A stretch of DNA of 64,000 nt from Gammaproteobacteria bacterium (GTDB taxonomy: Bacteria; Pseudomonadota; Gammaproteobacteria; Pseudomonadales; Pseudomonadaceae): assembly GCA_012728315.1 (NCBI GenBank), contig JAAYFI010000007.1, positions 1 through 64,000 of the forward strand. The letters run 5' to 3'. Positions 19,751 to 30,200 of this stretch are shown piece by piece. Below the pieces are notes generated by a model, which had not been told where the DNA came from, searched no databases, and saw nothing but the letters and a program-made list of their open reading frames with translations. How positions within the stretch are numbered: position 1 is the stretch's first letter; the number at the start of each line of letters is the position of its first letter. Both the position numbers and the translations under genes were made by a program.

Positions 19751-20247
19751 TAGACAGCTCCGGCTTGGCTGTAACGTGCGCCGCGCTGCTTAAAGGCACG
19801 GGTACTAAACAGTAAGTGATGGGGACGGTGCAGTATATTATGCTGCGTTAGCAATTCAGCGACGTGAGCTTCAACAGCTTGTCGGTCGCGGCCGTGCACC
19901 ATACAAAACAAATTATAGGGCCAGCCCGGTCGGCGTGGGCGTCGATAACATAGATTGACCCCAGGTGCTTGACCAAGCGCTTTACCCAGCTGGTGGACGC
20001 GCTCATCTTCAATATCCATCACCAGCATCACGTTGGCATTAATGCCGAGTGCGCGGTGTTTCACCACGATGCCAAAACGACGAAATAAGCCTTGTTGGTC
20101 TAAATCTTTTACATGCGCAATCACGGCCTGTTCAGTGCTGTTAATTTGCTCAGCAAAAGTTTGATAGGGACGCGAGGTCAGCGGCAAGCCATTTTCTAAA
20201 AGGCGGCGTAGTTGCTGTTGTTGCTCAAGGGATAAGGTGCTGGTCAT
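19750..20247 (-). CDS. nirL: Siroheme decarboxylase subunit NirL
   Basis: A 165-residue AsnC/Lrp-type protein with NLCYRRPRRPGWPYNLFCMV, the heme-substrate region of the decarboxylase. It is paired in sequence type with NirH. It overlaps nirD by 4 nt (translational coupling). Same role as the other three subunits. Confidence 0.92.
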   Translation of the reverse strand: MTSTLSLEQQQQLRRLLENGLPLTSRPYQTFAEQINSTEQAVIAHVKDLDQQGLFRRFGIVVKHRALGINANVMLVMDIEDERVHQLGKALGQAPGVNLCYRRPRRPGWPYNLFCMVHGRDRQAVEAHVAELLTQHNILHRPHHLLFSTRAFKQRGARYSQAGAV

Positions 20248-20708
20248 GTTGGCACCTGTGAGTCTTTGCCCAGCGCAAAGCCTAAGTTGATTTGATAGGC
20301 GGTCAGCATCGGTAAATCCAAAGGCTTGAGGCCGGTGATCTGCTCGATTTTGACTAAGGTTTGATCAAGATGTTCACGGCTGGGCCCGGTCAGCACAAAC
20401 CAGAGGTTCCAGTCATGTTCACGTAAGTAGTTGTGATTAACTTCATCGAAGGCGTTGATTTGTGCAGCGACTTCTTCAATGCGCTCGGCGGGCACCGCTA
20501 AAGCCACTAAGGTGCTGGCACCCGCTAGGCTGTGTTCAAAGACGGGGCCAACCCGGGACAGGGCTTGGCGCTGATTAAGCTGTTCTAAGCGCTGAAGAAT
20601 ATCCTCTTCAGTGCAGCCCAACTCATCCGCCATGGCTTGATAAGGTTGGGCGCAAATCGGCAGGTCATGCTGGAAGCGATCCAGCATGCGTAAGCAAAGC
20701 TCGTCCAT
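20244..20708 (-). CDS. nirD: Siroheme decarboxylase subunit NirD
   Basis: A 154-residue AsnC/Lrp-type protein with a winged helix (MADELGCTEEDILQRLEQL) and NHNYLREHDWNLWFVLTGP near residues 91-109. It forms the decarboxylase with NirL, G and H. It follows nirF after 10 nt. Confidence 0.92.
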   Translation of the reverse strand: MDELCLRMLDRFQHDLPICAQPYQAMADELGCTEEDILQRLEQLNQRQALSRVGPVFEHSLAGASTLVALAVPAERIEEVAAQINAFDEVNHNYLREHDWNLWFVLTGPSREHLDQTLVKIEQITGLKPLDLPMLTAYQINLGFALGKDSQVPT

Positions 20709-20718
20709 GCTACAACTC

Positions 20719-21903
20719 CTACAGACCGATGCGGTGCGCTCGGTCGCTAAAGAAGATACCGCTTGGATTGTCAGCCGGTAGGGTGTGAAGCTTTTTCAAG
20801 GTGGCGGTATCCCACACCTGTACTTCACCTTTATCACGTACAGAAATCCAAATGTGTTCGCCGCGCGGGGTGAACTCCATGTGCAACACACCAGGGCCGG
20901 GCTCTAAGGTTGCGAGGATCTCGTGCGTTTCGCTGTCGATCACTTGTACAAATTGATTGTCAGGGAAGGCAAAGTTGACCCAGATCTGCCGCGCATCAGG
21001 GCGCGCCATCACAAATACGGGTTGACCGACAGTGTCGATGCTGCCAGTTTGCTGCCAAGTGTTGGTGTCCATTACCAAAACTTTATGGCGACCAATGGCT
21101 GGGACAAAGGCGTGATCTCCCGCGACTGTCCAGCCTTCTAAGTGGGGCATTTTATACACCGGGAGTTTTTCGCTGCCGCGGCCATAGCCATCAAGAATAC
21201 GTTTAACGCCTTTCTCTGGATGCCATAAATCCAGCAGTGCCATACCGTCTTCACCAAACAACCCAGCAATGTAATAGCGGCCATCTGGGGTTAACATGGA
21301 GTCGTAAGGCTGATCGCCGATATTGGTAAAGCGAGTAATTTTCGGGGTGTCGCTTTTGCTGAAGTCAGCGATCCAGATTTCACCGGTATCAAACAAGCTG
21401 ACGAGAAACTTTTGTCCGGGCGCATCGACCATGCCCACCACACGTGAACCACGGCTACCATCAGCAACGGTGGTCGCTGGAATATCTGCAACCAGCTCTA
21501 AAGTATCGGCATTAAAGACTTTAACGCCGCCGGGCTCGTAGTTACCCACAGCAATTAAACGGCCATCTTGGCTGATGGCACCGCCAATGCTGTTGCCGCC
21601 TTGGATAATGCGCTTGTCAATTTTTGCGGTGAGCATATCGATTTTGCTTAAACCGCCATCGCGGCCAAATACATAGGCAAAACGTGCATCACGGGAAAAT
21701 ACCACCGAGGCATGGGATAAATCACCTAAGCCTTCAACGCGGGCCAGCGTGGTGTTATGGCTGTGCTCAACAATTTGCACACTGCCAGCGGCGCGTTCAA
21801 TGACAATGCCTAAGTCACCGGTACCGCGTAACTGAGTGCTGGGTTGTCCAGCGCAAGCGGTTAAGAGACCGGCGAGAACAACAGTACCAATGCGACGCAT
21901 CAT
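20719..21903 (-). CDS. nirF: Heme d1 biosynthesis protein NirF (lipoprotein)
   Basis: A 394-residue d1-type beta-propeller. The N-terminus has a lipobox (LLTAC, Cys near 17), so it is probably a lipoprotein facing the periplasm. It lacks the cytochrome c domain of NirS and NirN. NirF acts late in heme d1 synthesis; in other bacteria it binds heme d1 and interacts with NirN. Its start overlaps the nirC stop by 4 nt (ATGA). Confidence 0.93.
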   Translation of the reverse strand: MMRRIGTVVLAGLLTACAGQPSTQLRGTGDLGIVIERAAGSVQIVEHSHNTTLARVEGLGDLSHASVVFSRDARFAYVFGRDGGLSKIDMLTAKIDKRIIQGGNSIGGAISQDGRLIAVGNYEPGGVKVFNADTLELVADIPATTVADGSRGSRVVGMVDAPGQKFLVSLFDTGEIWIADFSKSDTPKITRFTNIGDQPYDSMLTPDGRYYIAGLFGEDGMALLDLWHPEKGVKRILDGYGRGSEKLPVYKMPHLEGWTVAGDHAFVPAIGRHKVLVMDTNTWQQTGSIDTVGQPVFVMARPDARQIWVNFAFPDNQFVQVIDSETHEILATLEPGPGVLHMEFTPRGEHIWISVRDKGEVQVWDTATLKKLHTLPADNPSGIFFSDRAHRIGL

Positions 21904-22238
21904 GGGGTGACTCCTTGTAACAAACGATCAATCATCCAGGCCGCTTCTTGCTCATTGAGTAAGGCATCCCATGGTGGCATAGCTGTGCCCGGGCGACCGA
22001 ACATCACGGTGGCAATTAAACTTTCACGGGGTTTATCAGCCAGCAGTTGCGGGGTCAGGGCTGGGCCGAGGCCACCGGTCATGCGCAGGCCGTGGCAGGA
22101 GCCACAGTCTTGAATAAGCAGGTGTTCAAGTGTCGCTTGGCGCTCAGTAGATAAAGGCGCAGCCACACTTATCGAAAGGGAGAAGAGGGACGCCATGAAA
22201 ATACCCAAATAGCGTGTTGCGTGTTTGGTGACCGTCAT
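21900..22238 (-). CDS. nirC: Periplasmic c-type cytochrome NirC
   Basis: A 112-residue exported cytochrome with a signal peptide (about 1-26) and one heme motif, CGSCH at 45-49. A Met ligand candidate lies in FGRPGTAMPPWD. NirC can donate electrons to NirS and may help its maturation. GAGG precedes the ATG. Confidence 0.92.
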   Translation of the reverse strand: MTVTKHATRYLGIFMASLFSLSISVAAPLSTERQATLEHLLIQDCGSCHGLRMTGGLGPALTPQLLADKPRESLIATVMFGRPGTAMPPWDALLNEQEAAWMIDRLLQGVTP

Positions 22239-22254
22239 GACGTCCTCCTAGGTG

Positions 22255-22569
22255 TTACTTAAGGCTTAAAACCCATTCAGCGAGGATTTTCGCTTCTTCT
22301 TCGGTTACAGGGTTAGGTGGCATAGGGATTGGGCCCCAAACGCCAGCGCTACCATTTTTGATATGGAGGGCGAGAGTATCGACTGCGCCTTCAACATCAG
22401 CATTTTTAGCTGCAACTTCTTTCAGTGCTGGGCCAACCATTTGGCTATCTACTGTGTGGCAGGCAACGCATGGCTTGCTTTTGAACAGTGCTTCACCATC
22501 GTTTGCCAGAGCAGGTTGGATTGCGAAAGCCGCACCCAGTGCAAACATTGGAATTAAGATTTTTTTCAT
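22255..22569 (-). CDS. nirM: Cytochrome c551 NirM
   Basis: A 104-residue precursor with a 22-residue signal peptide (ends ALA) and an 82-residue mature cytochrome c551. Heme motif CVACH at 34-38; Met ligand in [10 protein letters not shown]. It is the direct electron donor to NirS. It lies between nirS and nirC, as in P. aeruginosa. Confidence 0.96.
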   Translation of the reverse strand: MKKILIPMFALGAAFAIQPALANDGEALFKSKPCVACHTVDSQMVGPALKEVAAKNADVEGAVDTLALHIKNGSAGVWGPIPMPPNPVTEEEAKILAEWVLSLK

Positions 22570-22590
22570 AGTTCTTCCTCAGAGCTAATA

Positions 22591-22618
22591 AAGGATGAGC
22601 CATTAATGGCTCATCCTT
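22591..22618. terminator. 28-bp perfect palindrome between nirS and nirM
   Basis: The 28 nt at 22591-22618 are a perfect palindrome with half-site AAGGATGAGCCATT. It starts 8 nt after the nirS stop. It lacks a T-tract on the nir strand, so it may act as a partial terminator or a 3'-end stabiliser that raises nirS mRNA above the downstream genes. Confidence 0.7.
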
Positions 22619-22625
22619 AGTGTAC

Positions 22626-24353
<1,728 letters not shown>

Positions 24354-24499
24354 TTAATCTCCTTTGAATGACTCGACTCTTATACAACTTGTGGTTTTGA
24401 GCCTTAAGGTCATTCTGTTTTCATTTGAATGGCTGATTGGCATATCCCGGGTAATTTGTGTGTGCATTGACATCCTAGACATAGCCGCTGACATTGCGC

Positions 24500-24513
24500 T
24501 TGACGGCAATCAA
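24500..24513. promoter_or_regulatory. FNR-family (ANR/DNR) box
   Basis: TTGAC-N4-ATCAA (24500-24513) differs from the consensus TTGAT-N4-ATCAA at one base. It sits between divergent nirS and nirQ, 83 nt before the nirQ GTG and 149 nt before the nirS ATG. If at -41.5, it would place a nirQ start site near 24548. ANR or DNR would activate it under low oxygen and nitric oxide. No second clear box for nirS was found. Confidence 0.75.
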
Positions 24514-24595
24514 GAATGACTTTTTAAGCGGTTGAGCCAGCAGCTAGAGGACGGTTAACGTAGGCATAACCAAGTTAATTAGTAGGGTATGCAGC

Positions 24596-25408
24596 GTGAA
24601 TACAAGCCTGACTCAAGATGCTTTTTTAAAGACTGAAGAACCCTTTTACCAGAGTCTTGGCAATGAGGAGATTGTTTTTCGCCAAGCATGGCAGCATGGC
24701 ATGCCGGTATTAATTAAAGGCCCCACGGGTTGTGGTAAAACGCGCTTTGTGCAGCATATGGCGCACCGCTTAAATCTACCCTTGTATACCGTAGCCTGCC
24801 ATGATGATTTAAGTGCCGCGGACCTTGTGGGTCGTCACTTAATTGGTGCGCAAGGCACCTGGTGGCAAGATGGCCCTTTAACGCGGGCGGTGCGCGAAGG
24901 TGGGATTTGTTATTTAGATGAAGTGGTTGAAGCGCGGCAAGATACTGCTGTGGTTTTGCACCCGCTGGCAGATGATCGCCGTGAGTTATTTTTAGAGCGT
25001 ACTGGTGAAGCCATTAAGGCTCCGCCGAGCTTTATGTTGGTGGTGTCTTATAACCCGGGCTATCAAAACTTACTCAAAGGCATGAAGCCTAGTACTCGTC
25101 AGCGTTTTGTCGCCATGCGCTTTGATTATCCTCATCCTGCAGAAGAACAGAAAATCGTTGAAATTGAATCGGGCATTGATTCCCAGCGCGCTGCACAGAT
25201 TGTCCGTTTAGGCCAAGCGCTGCGACGTTTAGAAAATCATGATTTAGAAGAAGTGGCCTCTACCCGTTTGCTGATTTTTGCCGCACGCATGATTAAAGCG
25301 GGAATGCCGGTGCGCGAAGCCTGTTTAGCCTGCTTGGCTGAGCCGTTAAGCGATGATCCACAAACCGTGGCGGCGTTGATGGATGTGGTCGATGTCCACT
25401 TCGAGTAA
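24596..25408 (+). CDS. nirQ: NirQ/NorQ-type AAA+ ATPase
   Basis: A 270-residue MoxR-type AAA+ ATPase. Walker A GPTGCGKT (42-49), Walker B ICYLDEVVEA (near 103-112), and sensor motif VVSYNPGYQ. NirQ/NorQ proteins help insert metal into or activate nitric oxide reductase with NorD. It starts at GTG 24596; the upstream ATG at 24589 is out of frame. Its end overlaps nirO. Confidence 0.93.
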   Translation: MNTSLTQDAFLKTEEPFYQSLGNEEIVFRQAWQHGMPVLIKGPTGCGKTRFVQHMAHRLNLPLYTVACHDDLSAADLVGRHLIGAQGTWWQDGPLTRAVREGGICYLDEVVEARQDTAVVLHPLADDRRELFLERTGEAIKAPPSFMLVVSYNPGYQNLLKGMKPSTRQRFVAMRFDYPHPAEEQKIVEIESGIDSQRAAQIVRLGQALRRLENHDLEEVASTRLLIFAARMIKAGMPVREACLACLAEPLSDDPQTVAALMDVVDVHFE

Positions 25409-25991
25409 CGCGCCGCCATTGGCAACGCCTGCTGCCAGCCATGCGCTGCCGGGTGACTTGGCAATGTGGATTTTTATTCTTGCTGAGCTGGCTGCTTTTA
25501 CTCTGTTTATTATCGCTTTCAGCGTGACGCAAATGCTCTATCCGCAGCTGTTTCAAGCGGGGCGAGCAGCGCTTGATCCCTCTACCGGGTTTGCCATGAC
25601 CGTGGGTTTACTCACATCGGGTTTTTTAGCAGCGCTGGCGGTGGAAAGAGTACGGGTGAATCAAGCTCGGCAAGCCGCTATGTTGCTGGTTGCCGCGATC
25701 GTCTCGGCGATGGTCTATGTGGTGCTCAAAATCAGTGAATATACGCATTTAGCTCAAGCGGGTTTTGACCTTGAATACAATATGTTTTTCACTTTGTATT
25801 GGTTGCTGACCTTATTTCACTTTTTACATGTGTGGTTGGGTTTATTGGTGTTGGCTTTTTTAGCTTGGCGCTGTTGGCGCTTGGGATTTTCTGCCGACAA
25901 ACGTAGTGGTATGGAATCCGGTGTGATGTATTGGCATATGATTGATTTAGCTTGGGTGATTATCTTTCCGCTGGTGTATTTGCTGGGGTAG
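25392..25991 (+). CDS. nirO: NirO/NorE, cytochrome oxidase subunit III-like membrane protein
   Basis: About 199 residues (start ATG 25392; ATG 25383 would add three). Five predicted membrane helices fit the heme-copper oxidase subunit III family (NorE/NirO type). Conserved FHFLHVWLGL and MYWHMIDLAWVIIF segments are present. It is thought to support denitrification, probably NO reductase activity. It overlaps nirQ by 17 nt and is followed 9 nt later by nirP. Confidence 0.88.
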   Translation: MSTSSNAPPLATPAASHALPGDLAMWIFILAELAAFTLFIIAFSVTQMLYPQLFQAGRAALDPSTGFAMTVGLLTSGFLAALAVERVRVNQARQAAMLLVAAIVSAMVYVVLKISEYTHLAQAGFDLEYNMFFTLYWLLTLFHFLHVWLGLLVLAFLAWRCWRLGFSADKRSGMESGVMYWHMIDLAWVIIFPLVYLLG

Positions 25992-26000
25992 GGCAAGGGT

Positions 26001-26264
26001 ATGTCCAATACGAAAGTGTTGTTTTTATGTTGGTTGGCATTGGTTGGAGCGACTGCTGTAACAGTCTATTTAGGTGCTAGCCCCCTCACCTTAGCCGCTC
26101 AGGTGGGGGCGGTGTTGCTCGTGGCTATTATTAAATCAGGTTTGATTATTGATGGCTTTATGGAGCTGCGCCATACGCAAAGACGCTGGCGCCTGATTAT
26201 GTACGGCTGGCCACTGGCAATGAGTTTGATTATTGCTGTGACCTTGCTGCTTCCCGGTTTTTAG
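26001..26264 (+). CDS. nirP: NirP/NorF, prokaryotic cytochrome c oxidase subunit IV-like protein
   Basis: An 87-residue membrane protein with three helices and the COX IV (prokaryotic) signature KSGLIIDGFMELRHTQRRW. It is the third gene of nirQOP. In P. aeruginosa norCBD follows, but here the next gene is a SCO gene on the other strand. Confidence 0.85.
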   Translation: MSNTKVLFLCWLALVGATAVTVYLGASPLTLAAQVGAVLLVAIIKSGLIIDGFMELRHTQRRWRLIMYGWPLAMSLIIAVTLLLPGF

Positions 26265-26282
26265 CGCCATAGCTATTATTGC

Positions 26283-26918
26283 TTAGCGTATGACATGAGG
26301 TAGCTGTGCAGCGAGTTTTTCAATATCCAGCGGCGCACGAATAAAACCGTGTTGACGGCCATCGGGGCTAATAATTGCTAAGTTGCCGCTGTGGTCTACG
26401 GTGTAGCGTGGTTTGCTGGTATCACCAGGAATAAAAGGAATGCTTAAGGCATTACTGAAGATTTGGATATCGCTCAGTTCGCCAGTTAGACCAATAAACT
26501 CAGGGTCAAAATAATGTAAGTACAGCTGCAATTGCTCTGTGCTGTCACGGTTAGGGTCAACACTGACCATGAGCACTTGCAGTTTACTTTTGACCTCTTC
26601 AGGCAGCAGTTTTTTGAGCTGGCGCAATTCAGCCAAAGTGGTTGGGCAAATATCTGGACAAAACGTATAACCAAAAAAGATTAAGCTCCAGGTGTCGGTG
26701 AGTGCTTGTGTGTTGATGTGCTGACCTGTGGTGCTGGCCAATTGTAGGGCAGGCAGCTCACGGCTTTTCGGTAAAATAATAATCCCAGCGTCACGGATAG
26801 CCTGGGATTGATCCTTGGTATCGGTTAAGTAACTGCCTGCCAGTACACCAATGACCACGGCAAGCAAAATCCCGATAATGCTTAAAATCAGGGTGCGGCC
26901 TTTACTCAAATACGGCAT
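26283..26918 (-). CDS. SCO1/SenC family copper chaperone
   Basis: A 211-residue protein with one N-terminal membrane anchor (residues 9-29) and a thioredoxin-like periplasmic domain. CPDIC (Cys 87 and 91) and a C-terminal His (VDHSG) are the copper ligands. Known relatives build the CuA center of cytochrome c oxidase or act in redox defence. AAGGA precedes the ATG. It is convergent with nirP. Confidence 0.92.
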   Translation of the reverse strand: MPYLSKGRTLILSIIGILLAVVIGVLAGSYLTDTKDQSQAIRDAGIIILPKSRELPALQLASTTGQHINTQALTDTWSLIFFGYTFCPDICPTTLAELRQLKKLLPEEVKSKLQVLMVSVDPNRDSTEQLQLYLHYFDPEFIGLTGELSDIQIFSNALSIPFIPGDTSKPRYTVDHSGNLAIISPDGRQHGFIRAPLDIEKLAAQLPHVIR

Positions 26919-27185
26919 AAAAAGTCCTTAATAATTGTTGGGTCTGCAGGTGCTCTAAACAAACGCCTTTATTATAGAGTGATCTCTGCTCGGCGTGCTT
27001 GTGTCCATATGCCGCGTGTGTAGCGCTATTGGCTGAGACGTACGCAAACGACTCAAGCTAACGTGTTGATTATTCACACGCTTAAATTAGACCGCAGAAG
27101 CAAGAGTGGCAAAGAGATGCCTCAAGTGCTGCAGTGTTTTATTTGTAGCCTGTTACACTGTGTAACTCAAGTTAAGGAGCTCGCC

Positions 27186-28163
27186 ATGTCTGCCCATCCT
27201 TTTGCTGCCCTGACGCCAGATTTAGTTTTAGACGCGGTTGAAAGCCTCGGTTTTTTAAGTGATGCTCGCGTGCTTGCGCTGAACAGTTATGAGAACCGTG
27301 TCTATCAAGTCGGTATTGAAGACAAGCCACCGTTGATTGCTAAGTTTTACCGACCTGAGCGTTGGACTGATGCGCAAATTCTTGAGGAGCACGCTTTTTC
27401 TTTTGAATTGGCCGAATGTGATGTGCCCTTAGTCGCGCCGCTGCAGCATAACGGTCAGAGTTTATTTGAGCATGCGGGCTTTCGCTTTGCTTTATTTGAA
27501 CGCCGCGGTGGCCGTGCGCCCGAGCCGGGTAATCTCGATCAGCTGTACCGTTTAGGTCAGTTACTGGGACGCTTGCATGCGGTGGGTGCTAGTAAAAGTT
27601 TTAGCGAGCGGCCCGAGTTAAGTGTTGCCAGTTATGGTCATGCATCTTTTCAGCGTTTACGCAGTGGTGAGCATGTTCCGAAAAGCCTGCGTCCGGCTTG
27701 GGAGTCAGTGGTGCGCGATTTGCTAATTAAGGTGGATACTTTGTTTGCAGAGCATCCGTATCAAGCGATCCGCGTGCATGGTGATTGCCATCCCGGTAAT
27801 TTATTGTGCCGGGATGACAGTTTTTTTATTGTCGATTTAGATGATTGCCGCATGGGGCCAGCGATTCAAGATTTGTGGATGATGTTGGCCGGCGATTATC
27901 AAGAACGTTTATCGCAGTTGTCAGAATTGGTTGATGGCTACCAAGAGTTTTATGATTTCTCGGCCCGCGAGCTGCCGCTGATTGAAGGTTTACGTGCTTT
28001 ACGCTTATTGCATTACAGCGCATGGCTGGCGCAGCGCTGGGATGATCCGGCGTTTCCGCAAAGCTTTCCATGGTTTGGCACTGAGCGTTATTGGGGTGAG
28101 CAAATTTTGATTTTGCGTGAGCAGCGCGCAGCTTTAGATGAGCCCTTTTTAAAGCTTTTTTAA
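27186..28163 (+). CDS. srkA: Stress response serine/threonine kinase SrkA (RdoA/YihE)
   Basis: A 325-residue APH-fold kinase. The HGDCHPGNLLC catalytic motif and VDLDDC metal motif match SrkA. In E. coli SrkA protects against stress-induced death and is regulated by Cpx. Start at ATG 27186 with AAGGAG upstream; a TTG at 27063 in frame would add 41 unsupported residues. Confidence 0.93.
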   Translation: MSAHPFAALTPDLVLDAVESLGFLSDARVLALNSYENRVYQVGIEDKPPLIAKFYRPERWTDAQILEEHAFSFELAECDVPLVAPLQHNGQSLFEHAGFRFALFERRGGRAPEPGNLDQLYRLGQLLGRLHAVGASKSFSERPELSVASYGHASFQRLRSGEHVPKSLRPAWESVVRDLLIKVDTLFAEHPYQAIRVHGDCHPGNLLCRDDSFFIVDLDDCRMGPAIQDLWMMLAGDYQERLSQLSELVDGYQEFYDFSARELPLIEGLRALRLLHYSAWLAQRWDDPAFPQSFPWFGTERYWGEQILILREQRAALDEPFLKLF

Positions 28164-28233
28164 TGGCAGGCAAGACAGCTGTAGTGCTTGCACACTAGAA
28201 TAACTTGACTCTTTAGTTAGCTGGCTAAGTAAT

Positions 28234-29142
28234 ATGACTTTTACTCCTAATCCCCGCCGCGGCTACCTGCTGGGCCTGTTGGCTTATAGCGTCTGGGGTC
28301 TGTTCCCGTTGTACTTTAAAACCTTAGACGGCATTCCAGCGCCAGAGGTGATTGTCCATCGGATAATTTGGTCGGCACTTTTTAGTGTGGCTTTGCTGAT
28401 GCTGTGGCGACACCGCGGCTGGTGGCAGCAACTTTATAGTCACCCCAAGCGTTTTTTAGTGCTTGCTGCATCTGGAGCGCTGATTGCTTGTAACTGGCTG
28501 ATTTATGTTTGGGCCGTACACTATGATCGCATGGTTGAAGCCAGCCTTGGCTATTACATCAACCCGCTGGTCAATGTGCTATTAGCCATGCTGTTTTTAC
28601 GTGAGCGCCTACGGCGTTTGCAATGGCTGGCCATTGCTTTAGCGGCGTTCGGGGTGGGTTTGCAAGTCTGGAGCTTAGGTCAGGTTCCTTGGATATCTTT
28701 AGCTCTGGCCTGTTCATTTGGTTTTTATGGGCTGATTCGCAAACAAGTGTCGGTGGCGGCTTTACCTGGGCTTGCCGTAGAAACCTGGATGCTAGTGCCC
28801 ATGGCTTTGGCATGGTTGTGGCTCAATCCGCAAGCAATCAGTATGCAAAATGATTTTATCGGCAGCACGCAGATGTTGTGGTTGGCGGCTGCAGGGCCGG
28901 TGACCTTATTGCCGTTGCTGTGCTTTAACGAAGCAGCCAAAAACTTGCCCTATGCCTCATTGGCATTTTTGCAATACATCACGCCAACAGTATTGCTGTT
29001 GTTAGCTGTCTTGTTATTTAAAGAGCCTTTTGCGCCCCAGTCTTTTATCTTTTTTGGCTTTATTTGGGCGGCGCTGGCTGTGTACAGCTGGGATGCACTG
29101 CGAGTTTTAAGAGGAGGGAGCAAGGCACTGCCTGAAAAGTAA
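28234..29142 (+). CDS. rarD: EamA family transporter RarD
   Basis: A 302-residue inner-membrane protein with about ten helices in two EamA repeats. The opening GYLLGLLAYSVWGLFPLYFK, ASLGYYINPLVNVLLAMLF and FLQYITPTVLLLLAVLLF segments are typical of RarD. The transported compound is not known. It lies upstream of the DnaA-box array. Confidence 0.93.
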   Translation: MTFTPNPRRGYLLGLLAYSVWGLFPLYFKTLDGIPAPEVIVHRIIWSALFSVALLMLWRHRGWWQQLYSHPKRFLVLAASGALIACNWLIYVWAVHYDRMVEASLGYYINPLVNVLLAMLFLRERLRRLQWLAIALAAFGVGLQVWSLGQVPWISLALACSFGFYGLIRKQVSVAALPGLAVETWMLVPMALAWLWLNPQAISMQNDFIGSTQMLWLAAAGPVTLLPLLCFNEAAKNLPYASLAFLQYITPTVLLLLAVLLFKEPFAPQSFIFFGFIWAALAVYSWDALRVLRGGSKALPEK

Positions 29143-29194
29143 TCAACAGGCTATAACCCTTATAAAACAATGCTTTGCAAGGTTTGCTAACAAG

Positions 29195-29341
29195 TTATCC
29201 ACAGTTCCATCCCGGTGATCTGTGCATAGCTCTGATGCTTTGCTTATTTTTTGAACAAAGTGCGCTCAGCCTTACTCTGTGTGGCTTAGCTCAGCCTCTC
29301 CCCAGCTTATCCACAGCCTCATACACCTCCAGAGTGGATAA
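29195..29341 (+). repeat. DnaA-box module A
   Basis: Box 1 at 29195-29203, box 2 at 29307-29315, and an inverted box (AGTGGATAA, one mismatch) at 29333-29341. Spacing is 112 nt from box 1 to box 2 and 26 nt to the inverted box. It carries TTTTTTGA about 52 nt into the module, as do the other two copies. Confidence 0.85.
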
Positions 29342-29376
29342 GCATGACTCAGTTAAAACTGCTCTGCAGGCAACCT

Positions 29377-29580
29377 TTAGTGCAGGGATTGATAGAGCAT
29401 AAAAGAACCAATAGATAGGTAAATCAGCACAAAACCATAGAAGCTGAAAGGATTGTCATGTTTATAGTAGTACTGACTGCGTAAACCCCGCGCTCCTGCA
29501 AGGATTCTACCGCGCAATAAACCCCACACCGCTACTGTAATAATAATCACACCCAGTAAGGTCAGTAATAATGGTGGCAT
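29377..29580 (-). CDS. Small two-helix membrane protein, hypothetical
   Basis: A 67-residue protein with hydrophobic segments at about residues 3-22 and 47-64. Between them is a basic loop (RGRILAGARGLRSQYYYKHD), which by the positive-inside rule suggests a cytosolic loop. The ATG at 29580 has a weak GGATA ribosome binding site. It lies inside the DnaA-box array, between modules A and B, and looks like a real conserved small protein, but no family was recognised. Confidence 0.55.
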   Translation of the reverse strand: MPPLLLTLLGVIIITVAVWGLLRGRILAGARGLRSQYYYKHDNPFSFYGFVLIYLSIGSFMLYQSLH

Positions 29581-29695
29581 AGTGGATATCCATGGCTTTA
29601 ATGCAAATTGACATTAATTGCGCTGCATTGTTAGGCGAGTGCTGTGGGCTGTCAATTTATTTGTGTGCTAAAACTGGGTATTGATGGGCTTGCGG

Positions 29696-29704
29696 TGTGG
29701 ATAA
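29696..29704 (-). promoter_or_regulatory. Single DnaA box
   Basis: TGTGGATAA, the exact reverse complement of TTATCCACA, 105 nt before module B. Confidence 0.75.
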
Positions 29705-29800
29705 ACTCAAGTGCAGCCGTGCTTGGCAAAAATCTGATCAAAAAATGAGCAGTTGGCTGTAGGCCTGATATATCAAGGCCTATGGCTAAACACAAACAGG

Positions 29801-29947
29801 TTATCCACAGCACCATCCCATGCTCTTGTGCACAGAATAAAAGCGCTGTATGTTTTTTGAACAGAGCTCTGTAGGCCTTACACCACGGGGCTTTGCTTTG
29901 AGGCTCCCCAGCTTATCCACAGCCTCATGCACGTTCAAGGTGGATAA
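29801..29947 (+). repeat. DnaA-box module B
   Basis: Boxes at 29801-29809 and 29913-29921, inverted box (GGTGGATAA) at 29939-29947. Same 112 and 26 nt spacing as modules A and C. The first 50 nt are highly similar to module C, the middle is diverged, and the CCCCAGC lead into box 2 is conserved. Box 2 and the inverted box form a CTTATCCAC/GTGGATAAG inverted repeat. Confidence 0.85.
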
Positions 29948-30053
29948 GCATAATGAGGCTGCAGGCTGAGCCGACAGGCTAGTGTGTAAAGCGCGGTAAA
30001 ACATGCATAGCTGGAATAAATAAAGCTCAATAGGCTTATAAAGCCATCTGAAT

Positions 30054-30062
30054 TGTGGATAA
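30054..30062 (-). promoter_or_regulatory. Single DnaA box
   Basis: TGTGGATAA, exact minus-strand box, 147 nt before module C. Confidence 0.75.
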
Positions 30063-30200
30063 AGGCTGCGGCCATGGCTTTGCAGTGAAAGTGTGCATGC
30101 GCTGCCGGCGATGGATGGGTTACGTTGAAATAACTGGTTAAAAAATAGACACAGCGCTGTAAGCCTTGCCAGCTGTAGCTTAGCGGCATAGGTGAACAGC

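Noticed and set aside
18823..20708. Assembly duplication of nir genes
   Set aside because: Four similar genes D, L, G, H are the normal heme d1 set and differ clearly in sequence.
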